DNA of 64,000 bases from Hyphomicrobiales bacterium. GTDB taxonomy: Bacteria > Pseudomonadota > Alphaproteobacteria > Rhizobiales > JAJFHR01. Every line of letters starts with the position of its first letter. Within the stretch, counting starts at the first letter, position 1. Below the pieces are notes generated by a model that saw nothing but the letters and a program-made list of their open reading frames with translations, made no database searches and was not told where the DNA came from. This document shows, piece by piece, positions 27,326 through 38,439 of this stretch. The stretch lies in the NCBI GenBank assembly GCA_021775475.1, contig JAJFHS010000056.1, positions 1 through 64,000 on the forward strand. Reading direction: 5' to 3'. The position numbers and the translations under genes are program-made.

Positions 27326-27934
27326 ATGGTCATGCGCAACATGTTGTCACAAGATAATTATCCCTCCCCGGCCTCGGTAACAAAACCTCAGTCTCGCGTT
27401 TTGATTGCCGGTCTGCTTACAGCGACACTGGCCATATTGGGATTAATGGCGACGACAACTCAAGTGCAATGGAGGTTGCCGGTTTTCGACAGTGATGGGG
27501 CAACACCTGCCGCGACAGCCTCAATCCCCACCCTTCCAGCAAAGATGGCCCCACAGCTCACCATCGCTCAGCCTGGCAACAATATTATCATTGAAAAACT
27601 GCCGGCCGATTATGGATTTCCCATAACCGGTAATGGCATGCCGGAATTCTATAAAACCATTTTGGATTCGATTGGCAAGCCAACTGATCTTGGCCTGACA
27701 CTACGCCAGGCGCGAACCGGTTTTGGTTACGACGGGCAGGATATTTTTGTAGCAGACATATCAAGTGGAGCGTATGTTTTACATTGTCAGCGCCGCAACA
27801 AAACGACCTGGCGTGCCATGTGCTGGCGTCAATTGGCTGTATCTGGCAATACCTGGATACAATACCGTTTTCCGCGTTCGCAGCTAATATACTGGCGCCA
27901 GATCGAACAAACGGTTCGCGCCAGTATCAGCTAG
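27326..27934 (+). CDS. hypothetical protein with one membrane segment
   Basis: A protein of about 202 residues with a short cytoplasmic start, a single membrane segment (about 26-44, VLIAGLLTATLAILGLMA) and a predicted periplasmic domain. That domain has several Trp, Tyr and Cys residues (LHCQRR, AMCWRQ). I do not recognise a family. The frame is open from a TTG at 27269, but the ATG at 27326 gives a cleaner N-terminus. Its 3' end overlaps the converging pssA gene by 8 bases. Confidence 0.6.
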   Translation: MVMRNMLSQDNYPSPASVTKPQSRVLIAGLLTATLAILGLMATTTQVQWRLPVFDSDGATPAATASIPTLPAKMAPQLTIAQPGNNIIIEKLPADYGFPITGNGMPEFYKTILDSIGKPTDLGLTLRQARTGFGYDGQDIFVADISSGAYVLHCQRRNKTTWRAMCWRQLAVSGNTWIQYRFPRSQLIYWRQIEQTVRASIS

Positions 27935-28784
27935 AATCAGCCTTTTTATCTGCTTCACCCGTTTCGCCCCCGGCCCCGGTTTCCAGCCTGTGCTGTTTCA
28001 TCAGCTCACCATATCGCTTCATGGAAAAAGGTATGGAAACAATATAGGCCAGAGCCACAAATGTCAGCACGTACCACGGATAACTCACCAGCACGGCGGC
28101 AAAGAGCACAATCATCACCATAATGGGCAATACCATGTCACGCGGTATATGATTGCCGATGAGTTTACTTGAAAATGTCGGCACCGGACTCACCAGCATT
28201 ATCGTCACAAGTGGCGTGTAAAAGACCAGAAATTTTGCCGCATCAGGCCCTTCAAAAAACCCGAGAAAACTTAAATACATCGGCAGCAGCAAAAGCCCTG
28301 CTCCCGCAGGTGCTGGAATACCGGAGAAATATCCGGCCGTCCAGGCCGGTTTGTCAGGATCTTCAAGGGCGACATTAAACCGTGCCAGCCGCATCGCCAT
28401 ACACAAGGCGAAAGCCAGAATGGTAATCCAGCCAAGGTTGTTTAAAACGTGCAACGACCACAGGTAAATCAGCACGCCGGGAACCACGCCAAAATTGACA
28501 AAATCAGCCAGGGAATCGAGTTCAGCGCCAAATTTGGACGTGCCCTTTAAAAGTCGTGCCACCTGCCCGTCCAAAGCATCCAGAACCGTGGCCAAAATGA
28601 CGGCGGCGACAGCCAGCTCAAACCGGCCATCAAAGCCCAGCCTGATGGCGGTCAATCCACTGCCTACTGCCAGCAGGGTAATGATATTGGGAATCAACAC
28701 CCGAATGGGCACGCGGTTAAATTTAATCCGGCGCTGGCGATGTTTTTTTCGCTTTACTGAGGTTTTAAGGGGCTGCTTACTCAA
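27927..28784 (-). CDS. pssA: CDP-diacylglycerol-serine O-phosphatidyltransferase
   Basis: A 285-residue membrane enzyme that makes phosphatidylserine from CDP-diacylglycerol and serine. The CDP-alcohol phosphatidyltransferase motif is present as LDALDGQVARLLKGTSKFGAELD with its aspartates (about residue 66-90). Several hydrophobic segments follow, and the N-terminus is very basic. It is directly downstream of psd, which decarboxylates its product to phosphatidylethanolamine. Confidence 0.94.
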   Translation of the reverse strand: MSKQPLKTSVKRKKHRQRRIKFNRVPIRVLIPNIITLLAVGSGLTAIRLGFDGRFELAVAAVILATVLDALDGQVARLLKGTSKFGAELDSLADFVNFGVVPGVLIYLWSLHVLNNLGWITILAFALCMAMRLARFNVALEDPDKPAWTAGYFSGIPAPAGAGLLLLPMYLSFLGFFEGPDAAKFLVFYTPLVTIMLVSPVPTFSSKLIGNHIPRDMVLPIMVMIVLFAAVLVSYPWYVLTFVALAYIVSIPFSMKRYGELMKQHRLETGAGGETGEADKKADSS

Positions 28785-28818
28785 CTAACTGGTTCCCTTT
28801 TACTGTTCGAACTAAACG

Positions 28819-29514
28819 TCAACTGGCGCGATATTCACGCGCAGCCTCTTTCGAGGCAATATCGGCCAGCACTGTTTCACCGGCAATTGCGCGCTGGCCA
28901 ACACCGACAAGAGCCTTATGGCCTGCCGGCAGATAAACATCGACCCGCGAGCCAAACCGGATAAGACCAAAGCGTTCTCCAGCACCGATAGGCTCGTTTT
29001 CACTGACAAAGCCAACAATACGCCGCGCCACCAGTCCGGCAATCTGAACCACGCCAAAACGTTTTTTTGACGCTGTTTCAATGGTCAAACATTGGCGTTC
29101 ATTATGTTCCGAGGCCTTGTCAAGTTCGGCATTGATGAACTTTCCCGGTACATAGACCATTTTAACAATGCGACCGGCAACCGGTGAGCGATTAACATGA
29201 CAGTCAAAAACATTCATGAACACAGAAATTCGCGTTAATGGTTTATCGCCAAGATCAAGTTCGGGCGGCGGCATCACCTCAACAATGAGACTGACCCTGC
29301 CATCAGCCGGGGAAATCACAAGCCCTTCGCGCAAAGGCGTTACGCGAACCGGATCGCGGAAAAAATAAACACACCACAAGGTGGCGATAACCCCGAGCCA
29401 GCCCAGCGGTTGCCACAGAAAAAACAGCAACAGGGCGAGAACAGCGAAAATACCGATAAATCGATAACCTTCGCGGTGAATGGGTACAAAAATCGAGAAA
29501 ATAGATTTAATCAT
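28819..29514 (-). CDS. psd: phosphatidylserine decarboxylase proenzyme
   Basis: A 231-residue short-type phosphatidylserine decarboxylase. The proenzyme self-cleaves before a Ser to form the pyruvoyl group; [14 protein letters not shown] near the C-terminus contains the GS cleavage site. [12 protein letters not shown] holds the conserved His. Start choices are 29514 and 29520, both close to a GAGG box. It abuts the upstream ABC exporter and precedes pssA, a usual rhizobial order. Confidence 0.93.
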   Translation of the reverse strand: MIKSIFSIFVPIHREGYRFIGIFAVLALLLFFLWQPLGWLGVIATLWCVYFFRDPVRVTPLREGLVISPADGRVSLIVEVMPPPELDLGDKPLTRISVFMNVFDCHVNRSPVAGRIVKMVYVPGKFINAELDKASEHNERQCLTIETASKKRFGVVQIAGLVARRIVGFVSENEPIGAGERFGLIRFGSRVDVYLPAGHKALVGVGQRAIAGETVLADIASKEAAREYRAS

Positions 29515-31432
29515 TGTCATCGCCTCGTTGAGCCAGCAGATTGTCAGCGGCTTCAGCTTCAAGTGTTCGTTTCAATTGCTCGCGGGCTTTTTCCAAATCC
29601 TGCTGACGCTGCCACATACCGGCATATAGTCCTTGTTTCTTCAAGAGCTGCTCATGTGAGCCACGTTCTATTATCACACCTTTTTCTAATACAATAATCT
29701 GATCTGCATCCACAACCGTGGATAATCTGTGCGCAATAACCAGGGTCGTGCGCCCTCTTGACACCAGTTTCAGAGCTTCCTGTATTTCGCGCTCGGTATA
29801 GGTGTCCAGAGCAGATGTTGCTTCATCAAGAATTAAAATCGGTGGAGATTTCAGTATTGTGCGGGCAATGGCAATCCGCTGTTTTTCCCCACCGGATAAT
29901 TTTAATCCCCGCTCCCCCACCATGGCATCATAGCCATCGGGCAGATCCATAATGAAATCATGAATTTGGGCAAGCTTTGCTGCCTCAATAACCTCTTCAT
30001 CACTTTTGCCCGGGTGGCCATAGTGAATATTATAGCCGATTGTATCATTAAACAAAACCGTATCCTGCGGCACCATGCCGAGGCTTGCACGCAGGGATTT
30101 TTGTGATACTTCGCGAATATCCTGGCCATCAATCAATACAGCTCCGGCAGAAATATCATAAAACCGGAACAGAATTCGCGATATGGTTGATTTACCAGCA
30201 CCGCTGGGACCAACGATGGCCACGGTTTTGCCCGCCGGAACCTTAAAACTGACATCTTTCAAAATCGGACGCAAAGGATCATAGGAAAAACTCACATGAT
30301 CAAACTCGATCTCGCCCTTGTCGACCTTTAGTGCTGGTGCATTTTTTTGGTCGGCAATTTCCGGGTCAACGCTAAGCACATCAAACATGGTTTCTATATC
30401 CAGCAATCCCTGTTTGATATCGCGATAGACCGAGCCGAGAAAATTCAGGGGCAAATAAAGCTGTATCAAAAACGCATGCACCATAACAAAATCACCGATC
30501 GTCAACTTGCCCGCGGCAACCCCCTGGCCCGCCAGCACCATGGAAATAACCATGCCGGTGGTGAATATAATAATCTGACCAGAATTGAGAAACGACAAAG
30601 ACGTCATTGTTTTCGTGGCCGCTTGCTCATATCGCGCCATTGACACATCAAACCTGTCGGTTTCATATTGTTCATTGCCAAAGTATTTTACGGTTTCAAA
30701 ATTCAGCAGACTGTCAACAGCCTTTCCCCCGGCTTCATTATCAGCCTCATTCATCCGCCGCCGCAACTCAATACGCCACTCGGTTGCTTTATAGGTGAAC
30801 CAGATATATAAAATAACAGTAACAGCTGTAACTAACGAATATAAGATACTGAATTTTAACCACAAAACAACACAGACAAATACCATTTCCAGTAATGTTG
30901 GAAAGGTGTTGAACAGGGAATACCGCAATGTAATTTCGATACCCTTGGTGCCACGGTCTATTACCCGGCTCAATCCGCCGGTGCGTTTTTCAAGATGAAA
31001 CCGCAATGATAACTGGTGCAGATGGGCAAATGTCTGCCGCGCCAGGTGCCGAACCGCATTTTGACCGACCTTGGCAAAAATCGCATCACGTATCTGAGCA
31101 ATTGCCACCATCATGATGCGGGAAATCCCGTAAATTAAAATGAGGGCAATGGGGGCAACAATTACGGTGATTGCTGTAGCCGTAGTGTTGGCAGGGGCCA
31201 GTTCGTTGATTATTTCCTTGTAGAAAAACGGTGCGCTGATCGTCGCCAGTTTGGCCAACACCAGGGCAATGATTGACACCACCACGCGCTGTTTTAGGTC
31301 CGGGCGGTCTTCCATCCACAGATAGGGTAGAATTGCTCGTGCTGTGGCAATGTTTCCACCACCGGTCTTTATCGGACGCGGGGAATGAATGTCACTTTTC
31401 ACTGTCGGCAACCACGCACAGCGATTGAGCAA
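29507..31432 (-). CDS. ABC exporter of the Atm1/HMT type
   Basis: A half-transporter of about 641 residues: a six-helix membrane domain (about 50-345) and an ATPase domain with Walker [10 protein letters not shown] (about 414), signature LSGGEKQR and Walker [13 protein letters not shown]. It closely fits the Atm1 group, which exports glutathione-linked sulfur or metal compounds from mitochondria and their bacterial relatives. The start is unclear: TTG at 31432 or GTG at 31402. The 3' end overlaps the psd start region. Confidence 0.9.
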   Translation of the reverse strand: MLNRCAWLPTVKSDIHSPRPIKTGGGNIATARAILPYLWMEDRPDLKQRVVVSIIALVLAKLATISAPFFYKEIINELAPANTTATAITVIVAPIALILIYGISRIMMVAIAQIRDAIFAKVGQNAVRHLARQTFAHLHQLSLRFHLEKRTGGLSRVIDRGTKGIEITLRYSLFNTFPTLLEMVFVCVVLWLKFSILYSLVTAVTVILYIWFTYKATEWRIELRRRMNEADNEAGGKAVDSLLNFETVKYFGNEQYETDRFDVSMARYEQAATKTMTSLSFLNSGQIIIFTTGMVISMVLAGQGVAAGKLTIGDFVMVHAFLIQLYLPLNFLGSVYRDIKQGLLDIETMFDVLSVDPEIADQKNAPALKVDKGEIEFDHVSFSYDPLRPILKDVSFKVPAGKTVAIVGPSGAGKSTISRILFRFYDISAGAVLIDGQDIREVSQKSLRASLGMVPQDTVLFNDTIGYNIHYGHPGKSDEEVIEAAKLAQIHDFIMDLPDGYDAMVGERGLKLSGGEKQRIAIARTILKSPPILILDEATSALDTYTEREIQEALKLVSRGRTTLVIAHRLSTVVDADQIIVLEKGVIIERGSHEQLLKKQGLYAGMWQRQQDLEKAREQLKRTLEAEAADNLLAQRGDDND

Positions 31433-31462
31433 AAGAACATGTAAATAGTCAAAAGATACCCT

Positions 31463-32593
31463 TTATTGCGGTGGCGACCACTGAGGTGGTGAAGCTGGTT
31501 CAATACGTGTCGGCGGGTTGGCATCTGGTGCAAATATAACCTGCCCGGGAAAAATTTTTCGCGGGTTTTTAATAATATGCCGGTTGGCCCGATATAATTT
31601 CTGATAATAGCGACTTGAACCATAAATTGATATCGCCAGGTCCCATAATGTATTTCCCGGCTGCACCACCACCATACCTTTGCCCAGGCTGACTGTTAAC
31701 TCGGGTTTGCCGGTTTTGGAAGTTTTTTCTTTATCCTCGGTATCCATTGTATCTGCGACCGCAACTTTTTTTGACACCTGGACGCGCGGGCTTACCTGTT
31801 GCGGTTGACTGTTGCCCAACCACGGTTTTGGTATTGCAGTTTCGGTTTTTCGAGTAATTTTGCCATTGGTTAGGTTATTCTCCGCTGTACCGTATTGCGG
31901 AGTTGCCAGCAAGGGACCATCATCAATCAACAGTTTTGGTGACAGGCCGCTTAGAGGATTAACATCACGCCGAACTGTTTGCGATTGCGCCAGCTCCGCC
32001 AGTTTGGAAAACCCCGGTGATGGTTTACGTAACCGTTGTTCAGGTAGATTGTCTGCCGGGTCTTTTTTGGAAATCGTCACTTCTGCGATTTGTCTTGACG
32101 CCGCCACAGCTGCAATTTCGTCCGCTCCCGCCTTGACAAAGTTCATTACCACAATCGTTCGCGGGCGCGTTTCCTGCGCCGGGACCGACACTTCCAGCCG
32201 GTGGGGACCAGGTAGAACCTCTTTCGACACCACAAGTTTCCAGACACCGTCCGCCTTCAGGCTTTGTGGTGCTGTTTTTACCCCATCAATGAAAAAATCC
32301 AGTTGCACACCCGGCGCAGCATTCCCCATCAACATCAGTTGACCATCCATCTGGTATTCAACATTTGTTATAGAAATCGGAGTTGGCGCAGTTGTTTTTT
32401 TCAACTGGGGAGCTTTTGCGATTTGTCTTTTGCCGGGCAGACTTATGCGCTCTACCAGCTCCGTCAAACCATTCAGCGCGTCAGGCAATACTGATGCCAT
32501 TCGCACCACCTGTTCACGGTGGCCGACGAATGCGAGATAAAGCAGGAGTGATGTAAAGATTGCCGCAAAAGCAATCCACAAAGCTCTACCCAC
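31463..32593 (-). CDS. LysM-domain membrane protein
   Basis: A 376-residue protein with an N-terminal membrane segment (about 4-23), a long variable region with an Ig-like stretch (about 75-155), and a C-terminal LysM motif (about 307-358, QPGNTLWDLAISIYGSS and NPRKIFPGQVIFAP) that should bind peptidoglycan. It starts at a GTG. It is 30 bases upstream of the ABC exporter. The region 32594-32813 to the divergent LOG gene holds no gene; a 7-bp stem (CACAAAG/CTTTGTG, 32729-32753) with nearby T-run is the only structure seen. Confidence 0.82.
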   Translation of the reverse strand: MGRALWIAFAAIFTSLLLYLAFVGHREQVVRMASVLPDALNGLTELVERISLPGKRQIAKAPQLKKTTAPTPISITNVEYQMDGQLMLMGNAAPGVQLDFFIDGVKTAPQSLKADGVWKLVVSKEVLPGPHRLEVSVPAQETRPRTIVVMNFVKAGADEIAAVAASRQIAEVTISKKDPADNLPEQRLRKPSPGFSKLAELAQSQTVRRDVNPLSGLSPKLLIDDGPLLATPQYGTAENNLTNGKITRKTETAIPKPWLGNSQPQQVSPRVQVSKKVAVADTMDTEDKEKTSKTGKPELTVSLGKGMVVVQPGNTLWDLAISIYGSSRYYQKLYRANRHIIKNPRKIFPGQVIFAPDANPPTRIEPASPPQWSPPQ

Positions 32594-32813
32594 GGGTGCA
32601 CCCTTTTACCAATCACGAAACAAACCGGCAGCGGCAAGATCAGATATCTGCCGGACAATTTGTCGTTTACAACATTAAAGTAATCTCTAATCTACTCCCC
32701 ACAGGGGCGAATAGCAAATTCCGAACATCACAAAGTTAACGCAACTCTTTGTGTTGTTTAATTTTTTTGATAACAACCACCTGCAACAACAGTGATTGGC
32801 ATAGGTCGAAAAA

Positions 32814-33362
32814 ATGACGGAATTGAGAAAAATTTGCGTTTACTGCGGTTCCAGCCCCGGGGCAAACCCGAATTATTTAACCGCCGCACAAGATTTTGGC
32901 CGCATTTGCGCCCAAAACAACATTGGTATTGTCTATGGCGGTGCCAACATCGGCATCATGGGGGAAGTGGCCAGCGCCACCTTAGAGGCGGGCGGTCATG
33001 TTACCGGTGTACTACCCAAATTCTGGTATAAGTCCACCTTGATGCATGATGGTTTGAGCGAACTCATTATCACCGAAAACATGCATGAACGCAAACAGAC
33101 CATGCATGATCTGTCAGATGGGTTCGTCGCCTTGCCCGGCGGCATCGGCACGCTGGAAGAACTGGTGGAAATGATGACCTGGAGCCAATTGAACCTGCAC
33201 ACCAAGCCCATTGTCATTGCCAATATAGACAAGTTCTGGCAACCGCTGATTTTTCTGCTTGAACACATGACGGCAGATGAATTTATCCGTGATGGCTTAA
33301 AAGTGCCGTTTCAGGTGGCCGACACCGTCGAAGACATACTGCCTAAACTACAAGGCATTTAG
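32814..33362 (+). CDS. LOG-family protein (cytokinin-type phosphoribohydrolase)
   Basis: A 182-residue TIGR00730 / Lonely Guy protein. It has GGANIGIMG near residue 42 and the PGGIGTLEE signature near residue 107. LOG enzymes release a free base from nucleoside 5'-monophosphates; the bacterial role of many members is unknown. It converges on cimA with only 2 bases between the stops. Confidence 0.92.
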   Translation: MTELRKICVYCGSSPGANPNYLTAAQDFGRICAQNNIGIVYGGANIGIMGEVASATLEAGGHVTGVLPKFWYKSTLMHDGLSELIITENMHERKQTMHDLSDGFVALPGGIGTLEELVEMMTWSQLNLHTKPIVIANIDKFWQPLIFLLEHMTADEFIRDGLKVPFQVADTVEDILPKLQGI

Positions 33363-33364
33363 TA

Positions 33365-34963
33365 TTATGGTGGCGGGGCGCCATCACGGTGAAGTTTATA
33401 GGTGACACTGTCGATGAGCGCATGGAAAGACGCATCGACGATATTGGGAGAAACCCCAATCGTAAACCAGCGGTTGCCCTGATCATCACCGGATTCAACC
33501 AAAACCCGCGTCACCGCATCGGTGCCGCCGGTGAGTACGCGCACCTTGTAGTCAATCAGGGTCAAATCGGCGATATAGCGCGAGTATTTGCCCAAATCCC
33601 GGCGTAACGCCATATCGAGCGCGTTGACCGGACCATTGCCCTCCCCAGCTGAAAATGTAACCTCCCCATCAACCACAGCTTTCACCGTGGCTTCAGAAAC
33701 TGTGACAAGCTCGCCTTTGGCATTGTAACGGCGCTCGACCATGACGCGATAGGAGGCGATTTCGAAATATTCCGGCACGCTGCCAAGTGTGCGCCGCGCC
33801 AGCAATTCAAACGAGGCTTCCGCCACCTCATAGGCATAGCCGATGGCCTCACGCTCCTTGACCACCCGCAGCAAGGTTGAAATGCGCGGGTCATCTTTTT
33901 CGACCGCTATGCCCAAGCGTTCAAGCTGCGCCATGATATTGGAGCGCCCAGCCTGATCCGACACCAGCAAACGGCGCATGTTACCGATTTTTTCCGGTGC
34001 CACATGCTCATAAGTATCCGGGTTTTTCATTATGGCTGAAGCATGAATACCGGCACTGGTAGCAAAGGCGCTGGCGCCCACGTAAGGGGCCTGAATTTCC
34101 GGTGAACGATTGAGCAATTCATCAAACGCGCGTGATACTTGCGTCAAACCGGCCAAACCGTCAGCTGAAATATTAAGATCAAACCTGTCGGCATATTCAG
34201 ATTTCAACATCAATGTCGGAATAATCGAAATCAGATTGGCATTGCCGCAGCGTTCACCAAGTCCGTTAAGTGTTCCCTGTATCTGGCGCACCCCGGCGCG
34301 CACGGCTGCCAGTGAATTCGCCACCGCATGTTCGGTGTCATTGTGGGCGTGAATGCCCAAATGAGTGCCGGGAACAACCTTGACCACTTCTGACACGATT
34401 TGCCGCACTTCATTGGGCAAAGTACCACCATTGGTGTCACACAGGACCACCCAGCGCGCACCCGCATCAAACGCTGCTTTGGCACACTCAAGCGCATATT
34501 CAGGGTTGGCCTTATAACCATCAAAGAAATGCTCACAATCGAGCAAAGCTTCTTTTCCAGCAGCAATTGCCGCTTTGATCGACTGGCTTATGCCGGTCAA
34601 ATTGTCTTCATTGGAACATCCCAGAGCCACTCGCACATGATAATCCCAGGCCTTGGCGACAAAACAGATGGCATCGGCCTTGGCGTTGAGAATTTCCTGC
34701 AATCCGGGATCATTTTCAACCGAGCGGCCAGCACGTTTGGTCATGCCAAACGCTGTAAATTTAGCTTTGAGATTATGCTCTTTGGAAAACAACTCGCTAT
34801 CACTCAGATTAGCTCCGGGATAACCGCCTTCGATATAATCAACTCCGAGACCATCCAGCATGGCGGCAATTTGCAGCTTGTCTTCAAGAGAAAAATCAAC
34901 GCCTGCCGTTTGCGCCCCATCTCTCAAAGTCGTATCGAACAGATAGAGGCGTTCCATACTCAT
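33365..34963 (-). CDS. cimA: (R)-citramalate synthase
   Basis: A 532-residue enzyme of the LeuA/HMGL superfamily. The N-terminal TIM barrel has [10 protein letters not shown] and metal ligands in [15 protein letters not shown] (about 206-220); a C-terminal regulatory LeuA-type domain follows (from about 390). It joins pyruvate and acetyl-CoA to citramalate, opening a threonine-independent route to isoleucine. Its start overlaps the cysS stop by 4 bases. Confidence 0.93.
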   Translation of the reverse strand: MSMERLYLFDTTLRDGAQTAGVDFSLEDKLQIAAMLDGLGVDYIEGGYPGANLSDSELFSKEHNLKAKFTAFGMTKRAGRSVENDPGLQEILNAKADAICFVAKAWDYHVRVALGCSNEDNLTGISQSIKAAIAAGKEALLDCEHFFDGYKANPEYALECAKAAFDAGARWVVLCDTNGGTLPNEVRQIVSEVVKVVPGTHLGIHAHNDTEHAVANSLAAVRAGVRQIQGTLNGLGERCGNANLISIIPTLMLKSEYADRFDLNISADGLAGLTQVSRAFDELLNRSPEIQAPYVGASAFATSAGIHASAIMKNPDTYEHVAPEKIGNMRRLLVSDQAGRSNIMAQLERLGIAVEKDDPRISTLLRVVKEREAIGYAYEVAEASFELLARRTLGSVPEYFEIASYRVMVERRYNAKGELVTVSEATVKAVVDGEVTFSAGEGNGPVNALDMALRRDLGKYSRYIADLTLIDYKVRVLTGGTDAVTRVLVESGDDQGNRWFTIGVSPNIVDASFHALIDSVTYKLHRDGAPPP

Positions 34964-36291
34964 CGCTTAACCTCCCACGATGTGCCCTCGGGGCTATCCT
35001 GGATCACCACGCCCATATTGACAATTTCATCACGCAGACGGTCAGCCTCGGCCCAATTCTTCTCAGCCCGCGCCGCCAGGCGCTGTGAAATCAATTCCAC
35101 AATCAGGCCTTCATCAACTTCACCAGTTGCTTTAGTCTTTGAGTTTAACGCTTTAATATCAAGAGAAAATCCCAGCAACGACAAAGTGCCCGCCATTGTC
35201 TCAGCATCCTTAATCTGATGGAGTTTTGAAAAAGCCAGCGAAGTGTTTAAATCGTCACTCAACGCTGCAATGACATCTTCGTCCACCTGACCAACCTTTG
35301 CACCCTTCACCTGATCATACCATTTTTCCAGGTTTTTCTGGCTTTCCCGCAACCCTTTCACGGTCCAGTCGAACGGTTGTCTATAGTGGGTTTTGAGCAT
35401 CGTCAGGCGCAAAACTTCGCCGGGCCAGTCACGCAACTGGTCATTTATGGTGAGGAAATTGCCGCGTGATTTCGACATGGTCTCGCCTTCGACCTGAAGG
35501 TGACCATTGTGCATCCAGTATCGCGCCATGGTTTTGGTGCCAAAGCAACAGCGGCTCTGGGCAACTTCATTTTCATGATGGGGGAAAACCAGATCAACAC
35601 CACCTCCGTGAATATCAAACTCCTCACCCAGATAGGCTTCCGACATGGCCGAACATTCAATATGCCAGCCCGGTCGCCCGCGGCCCCACGGACTGTCCCA
35701 GCCCGGCAGGTCATCGCTTGAGGGTTTCCACAAGACAAAATCCATGGCATCGCGCTTGTAAGGGGCAATTTCCACCCGCGCACCGGCCAGCATATCATCC
35801 GTAGAACGGTTGGAGAGCTTGCCATACTCAGGCATTGAAGGCACATCAAACAAAACGTGGCCTTCAGCTGCATAGGCATGGCCCTTGGCAATCAGTTTTT
35901 CAATCATCGAGATCATCGCGTCCACATGATCGGTGGCACGCGGCTCAACATCGGGCTCAAGCACGCCTAAAGCTGATATATCTTCATGAAACTGTTTGAT
36001 GGTGCGCGAGGTCACTTCCTCAATAGACACACCTTCTTCAGCAGCACGCGCATTTATTTTATCATCCACATCGGTGATATTGCGCACGTAGGTAACTTTG
36101 TGGGCGGGTGCCGGGTACAGGTGTTTCAACAATCGGTAGAGCACATCGAAAACGATAATCGGTCGGGCATTGCCAATATGCGCATAGTCATAGACCGTCG
36201 GCCCACACACATACATACGTATATGAGCCGGATCGAGCGGCTCGAACAGCTCTTTCGAACGAGTGAGGGTGTTATAAAGCGTTAAAGCCAT
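34960..36291 (-). CDS. cysS: cysteinyl-tRNA synthetase
   Basis: A 443-residue class I synthetase. It has [13 protein letters not shown] (HIGH-type motif and zinc Cys), [10 protein letters not shown], the zinc His in [10 protein letters not shown] and the [10 protein letters not shown] (KMSKS) loop. It is slightly shorter than the E. coli enzyme because the C-terminal part is compact. It loads tRNA-Cys. It precedes cimA with a coupled ATGA overlap. Confidence 0.96.
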   Translation of the reverse strand: MALTLYNTLTRSKELFEPLDPAHIRMYVCGPTVYDYAHIGNARPIIVFDVLYRLLKHLYPAPAHKVTYVRNITDVDDKINARAAEEGVSIEEVTSRTIKQFHEDISALGVLEPDVEPRATDHVDAMISMIEKLIAKGHAYAAEGHVLFDVPSMPEYGKLSNRSTDDMLAGARVEIAPYKRDAMDFVLWKPSSDDLPGWDSPWGRGRPGWHIECSAMSEAYLGEEFDIHGGGVDLVFPHHENEVAQSRCCFGTKTMARYWMHNGHLQVEGETMSKSRGNFLTINDQLRDWPGEVLRLTMLKTHYRQPFDWTVKGLRESQKNLEKWYDQVKGAKVGQVDEDVIAALSDDLNTSLAFSKLHQIKDAETMAGTLSLLGFSLDIKALNSKTKATGEVDEGLIVELISQRLAARAEKNWAEADRLRDEIVNMGVVIQDSPEGTSWEVKR

Positions 36292-36493
36292 AGTTTCCTA
36301 TCCACAAAATATCCTGTGCCCCGGCGCATATAGATCAATCAAATTTTTGGAAGTAAATGAAGAACGTTCGCACCGATAATTGTCTCAGGCGCAAATAATT
36401 AGACCACAAATAATAATATGCCGTTTAGGTATCATCGTTTTCATAGGTGCGACAATGCACAGGTTGTGCGCCAAAGGTCAAGTTCTTAGAGCT
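36292..36493. other. intergenic region upstream of cysS
   Basis: About 200 AT-rich bases between the cysS start and the truncated MFS copy. Apart from presumably holding the cysS promoter, nothing recognisable is seen. Confidence 0.4.
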
Positions 36494-36665
36494 TTAGAAA
36501 ACCCTGTCTTCAGCCAGGCCCTCAGGTTTCATTACACGCAGCACCAGTGGCCCCAGCAACATGATCAGGCCCATATGGCCGAAAGCAAGAACAAAGCCAA
36601 ACGTGCTTTCACCACCACCAAGATCAAGCATCAAACCAAACATCAAAGGCCCCATGATCGAGCCG
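36494..36665 (-). pseudogene. truncated copy of the 3' end of the MFS transporter gene
   Basis: These ~170 bases match the last ~57 codons of the MFS gene at 38881-39050, including the TAA stop. I count 8 differences; all fall at synonymous positions. Homology begins exactly at the stop codon on one side and ends abruptly at about 36665 on the other, after which an in-frame stop follows at about 36680. The remnant encodes the end of a membrane protein and cannot be functional alone. It appears to be the leftover of a once full-length paralogue or of a partial duplication. Confidence 0.8.
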
Positions 36666-36800
36666 GGCTTTTGGTTTCACAGCGCAGAATTTGAACCACC
36701 AATACCCACAGTAAGGGAGAGCTTGAGGAGGGGGGCGAGGGACACGTCCACAGCCAACCTTCTGAAACAGTTTATCAAACGGCTGGGTGAGAAAGGCAAG
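36666..36800. other. unexplained stretch next to the truncated MFS copy
   Basis: Beyond the breakpoint the sequence is unrelated to the MFS gene. A plus-strand frame runs through it to a TGA near 36800 with a tail such as LLKQFIKRLGEKGK, preceded by FEPPIPTV. FEPP-type strings often arise by translation of non-coding DNA. I assign no gene here. The rest up to 36870 is AT-rich. Confidence 0.35.
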
Positions 36801-36870
36801 TGAGGATTTCAAATATTTTTGATTTTGTGGTAATTTTTGTATCCATACACAATGCCTCTCGTCCGTCTTT

Positions 36871-38439
36871 TTAACAATTATTAGCACCTAACCCCTGCGA
36901 GGTTTGGGGACTCAGAATGCAATCAGTATAAGAACTCTTGGATTTGCGAACAGGCTTTGAAATTATCTTTGATTTTACAGCTTTCTTGGATTTACTGATC
37001 TTTGTTTTCCTGACCTTTGGCGGTGTCAATTTAGGACATATGCGCGAGCGTTGTTGTTTTACTGCATCAACCACTTCGGGTGAGATATCCTTGTATGGCA
37101 ATGTCAGACTTGCATAACGCTTAAAAAGCGCCAGGGCTCGCCTGCCTTTTGCACCCCATTGGCCATCAATCCGGCCTGGATTGCAGCCAACACGTGTTAG
37201 TTCCGACTGTAACAGAATTGTCAAATCATAGGCAGGCATAGACGCTGTAGGTGTAAAAATCTCAGTAGGACCCGTTTGCAAGCTGGCCAGTCGCTGCTTT
37301 TTTGAGATTTTTAGTGCTTCGAATTTTGACGCAGCGATGACGGAGAAATTACCCTTGGGATAGCGCACCAGGTAATCTTCGAAAACGGCGGGGTTATTGC
37401 TCGACTGAATGGAATTCCAGAATGAAAGCTCCATAGCTTTGGGAGCCATTTGTTGCTGTCTTACAAGTGCTGCTGACCTGAGTGATATTTCATCTGTTTT
37501 GGCCTTTTTTGATGCGGCCTGCTTCTCTGCCAGGGTGGCGCGGGCATAATCGGCATATATGCTTTCTGGGTGACGTTTGATAAACGCCTTTAATACGGCC
37601 GTTGACTGAGTGTTCTGGTTGGCTATCCATTCTTTTTCAGCCTGATCAACAACGGGTCTGGCTACAGGTTTTGGTTCCGGGTTTTTTGGTGTGAAGAAAA
37701 AATCACCGCGCAAAGACGATTCTTCCCACGGAGTTTGCTGTTTACTGGTCTGGGCTTCAACAGAAATGCGCACGCGCTTGAACATCTGCTCGACTGAAAG
37801 TCCCGGTATTTGCATGGCCTCAACCAGGGCGGCTGTATAGGGTGAGTTTTCGCCAACCCCATCAGCAGCGACCTGTCCGGGACCAGCGGCAAAAGCTACC
37901 AGAGACCCTGATGCTGCATTCACCCGGGCCAAGCCACGTGAGTTTGAGCGCAATTTCCCCTTGTAGGGATTGTTGCGGCAGGCGTCCAATATAACCAAAT
38001 TCAGCGAATTGCCTGCAGCCTCCATTTGCGCCAGCACATCAGAAGCGCTGATAGCTTCAATATCAAGGTCTGGTTCCTCCTCAATCTCTGCACCCAGAGG
38101 TATGAGGTAATTCTCGCCGCGAGCTTGAACACCGTGGCCAGCATAATAAAACAAACCAACAGTGTCTTTACCGCCACTTCGCAGAGCCTTGCCATATTTC
38201 CGCACAGCGCGACTAATGGTTATTCTATCGGCATCAACCGCAGAAATCACCTCAAAGCCGAGTTTTTTCAAGGTGAGAGCCATTAGCTGGGAATCATTTT
38301 TCGGATTGGTCAGAGTTTGCAACTGAGTGTAGTTGGAATTACCGATCACCAAAGCAATGCGCTTTTGCGCCAATGAAGGTGCAGCGCTCCAAAATAATGC
38401 AACCAGACATATAATGAAAACCCGGCTTATTCTGTTCAT
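36871..38439 (-). CDS. secreted caspase-family (peptidase C14) protein
   Basis: A 522-residue exported protein. A signal peptide (to about 24, ending PSLAQ) is followed by a caspase-like domain (about 25-235) with the catalytic His in FYYAGHGVQ and Cys in LDACRNNPY. A linker with Lys-rich coiled sequence follows. The region about 395-465 (LLQSELTRVGCNPGRIDGQWG) resembles a peptidoglycan-binding type 1 fold, and the tail is very basic. Such bacterial metacaspase-like proteases are Arg/Lys-directed; the role here is unknown. The start at 38439 gives the best signal peptide; 38454 is possible. Confidence 0.85.
   Translation of the reverse strand: MNRISRVFIICLVALFWSAAPSLAQKRIALVIGNSNYTQLQTLTNPKNDSQLMALTLKKLGFEVISAVDADRITISRAVRKYGKALRSGGKDTVGLFYYAGHGVQARGENYLIPLGAEIEEEPDLDIEAISASDVLAQMEAAGNSLNLVILDACRNNPYKGKLRSNSRGLARVNAASGSLVAFAAGPGQVAADGVGENSPYTAALVEAMQIPGLSVEQMFKRVRISVEAQTSKQQTPWEESSLRGDFFFTPKNPEPKPVARPVVDQAEKEWIANQNTQSTAVLKAFIKRHPESIYADYARATLAEKQAASKKAKTDEISLRSAALVRQQQMAPKAMELSFWNSIQSSNNPAVFEDYLVRYPKGNFSVIAASKFEALKISKKQRLASLQTGPTEIFTPTASMPAYDLTILLQSELTRVGCNPGRIDGQWGAKGRRALALFKRYASLTLPYKDISPEVVDAVKQQRSRICPKLTPPKVRKTKISKSKKAVKSKIISKPVRKSKSSYTDCILSPQTSQGLGANNC

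Noticed and set aside
36680-36710. T-arm-like string GGTTCAAATTC on the minus strand, suggesting a tRNA
   Set aside because: The flanking five-base arms do not pair and no anticodon or acceptor stem can be found.
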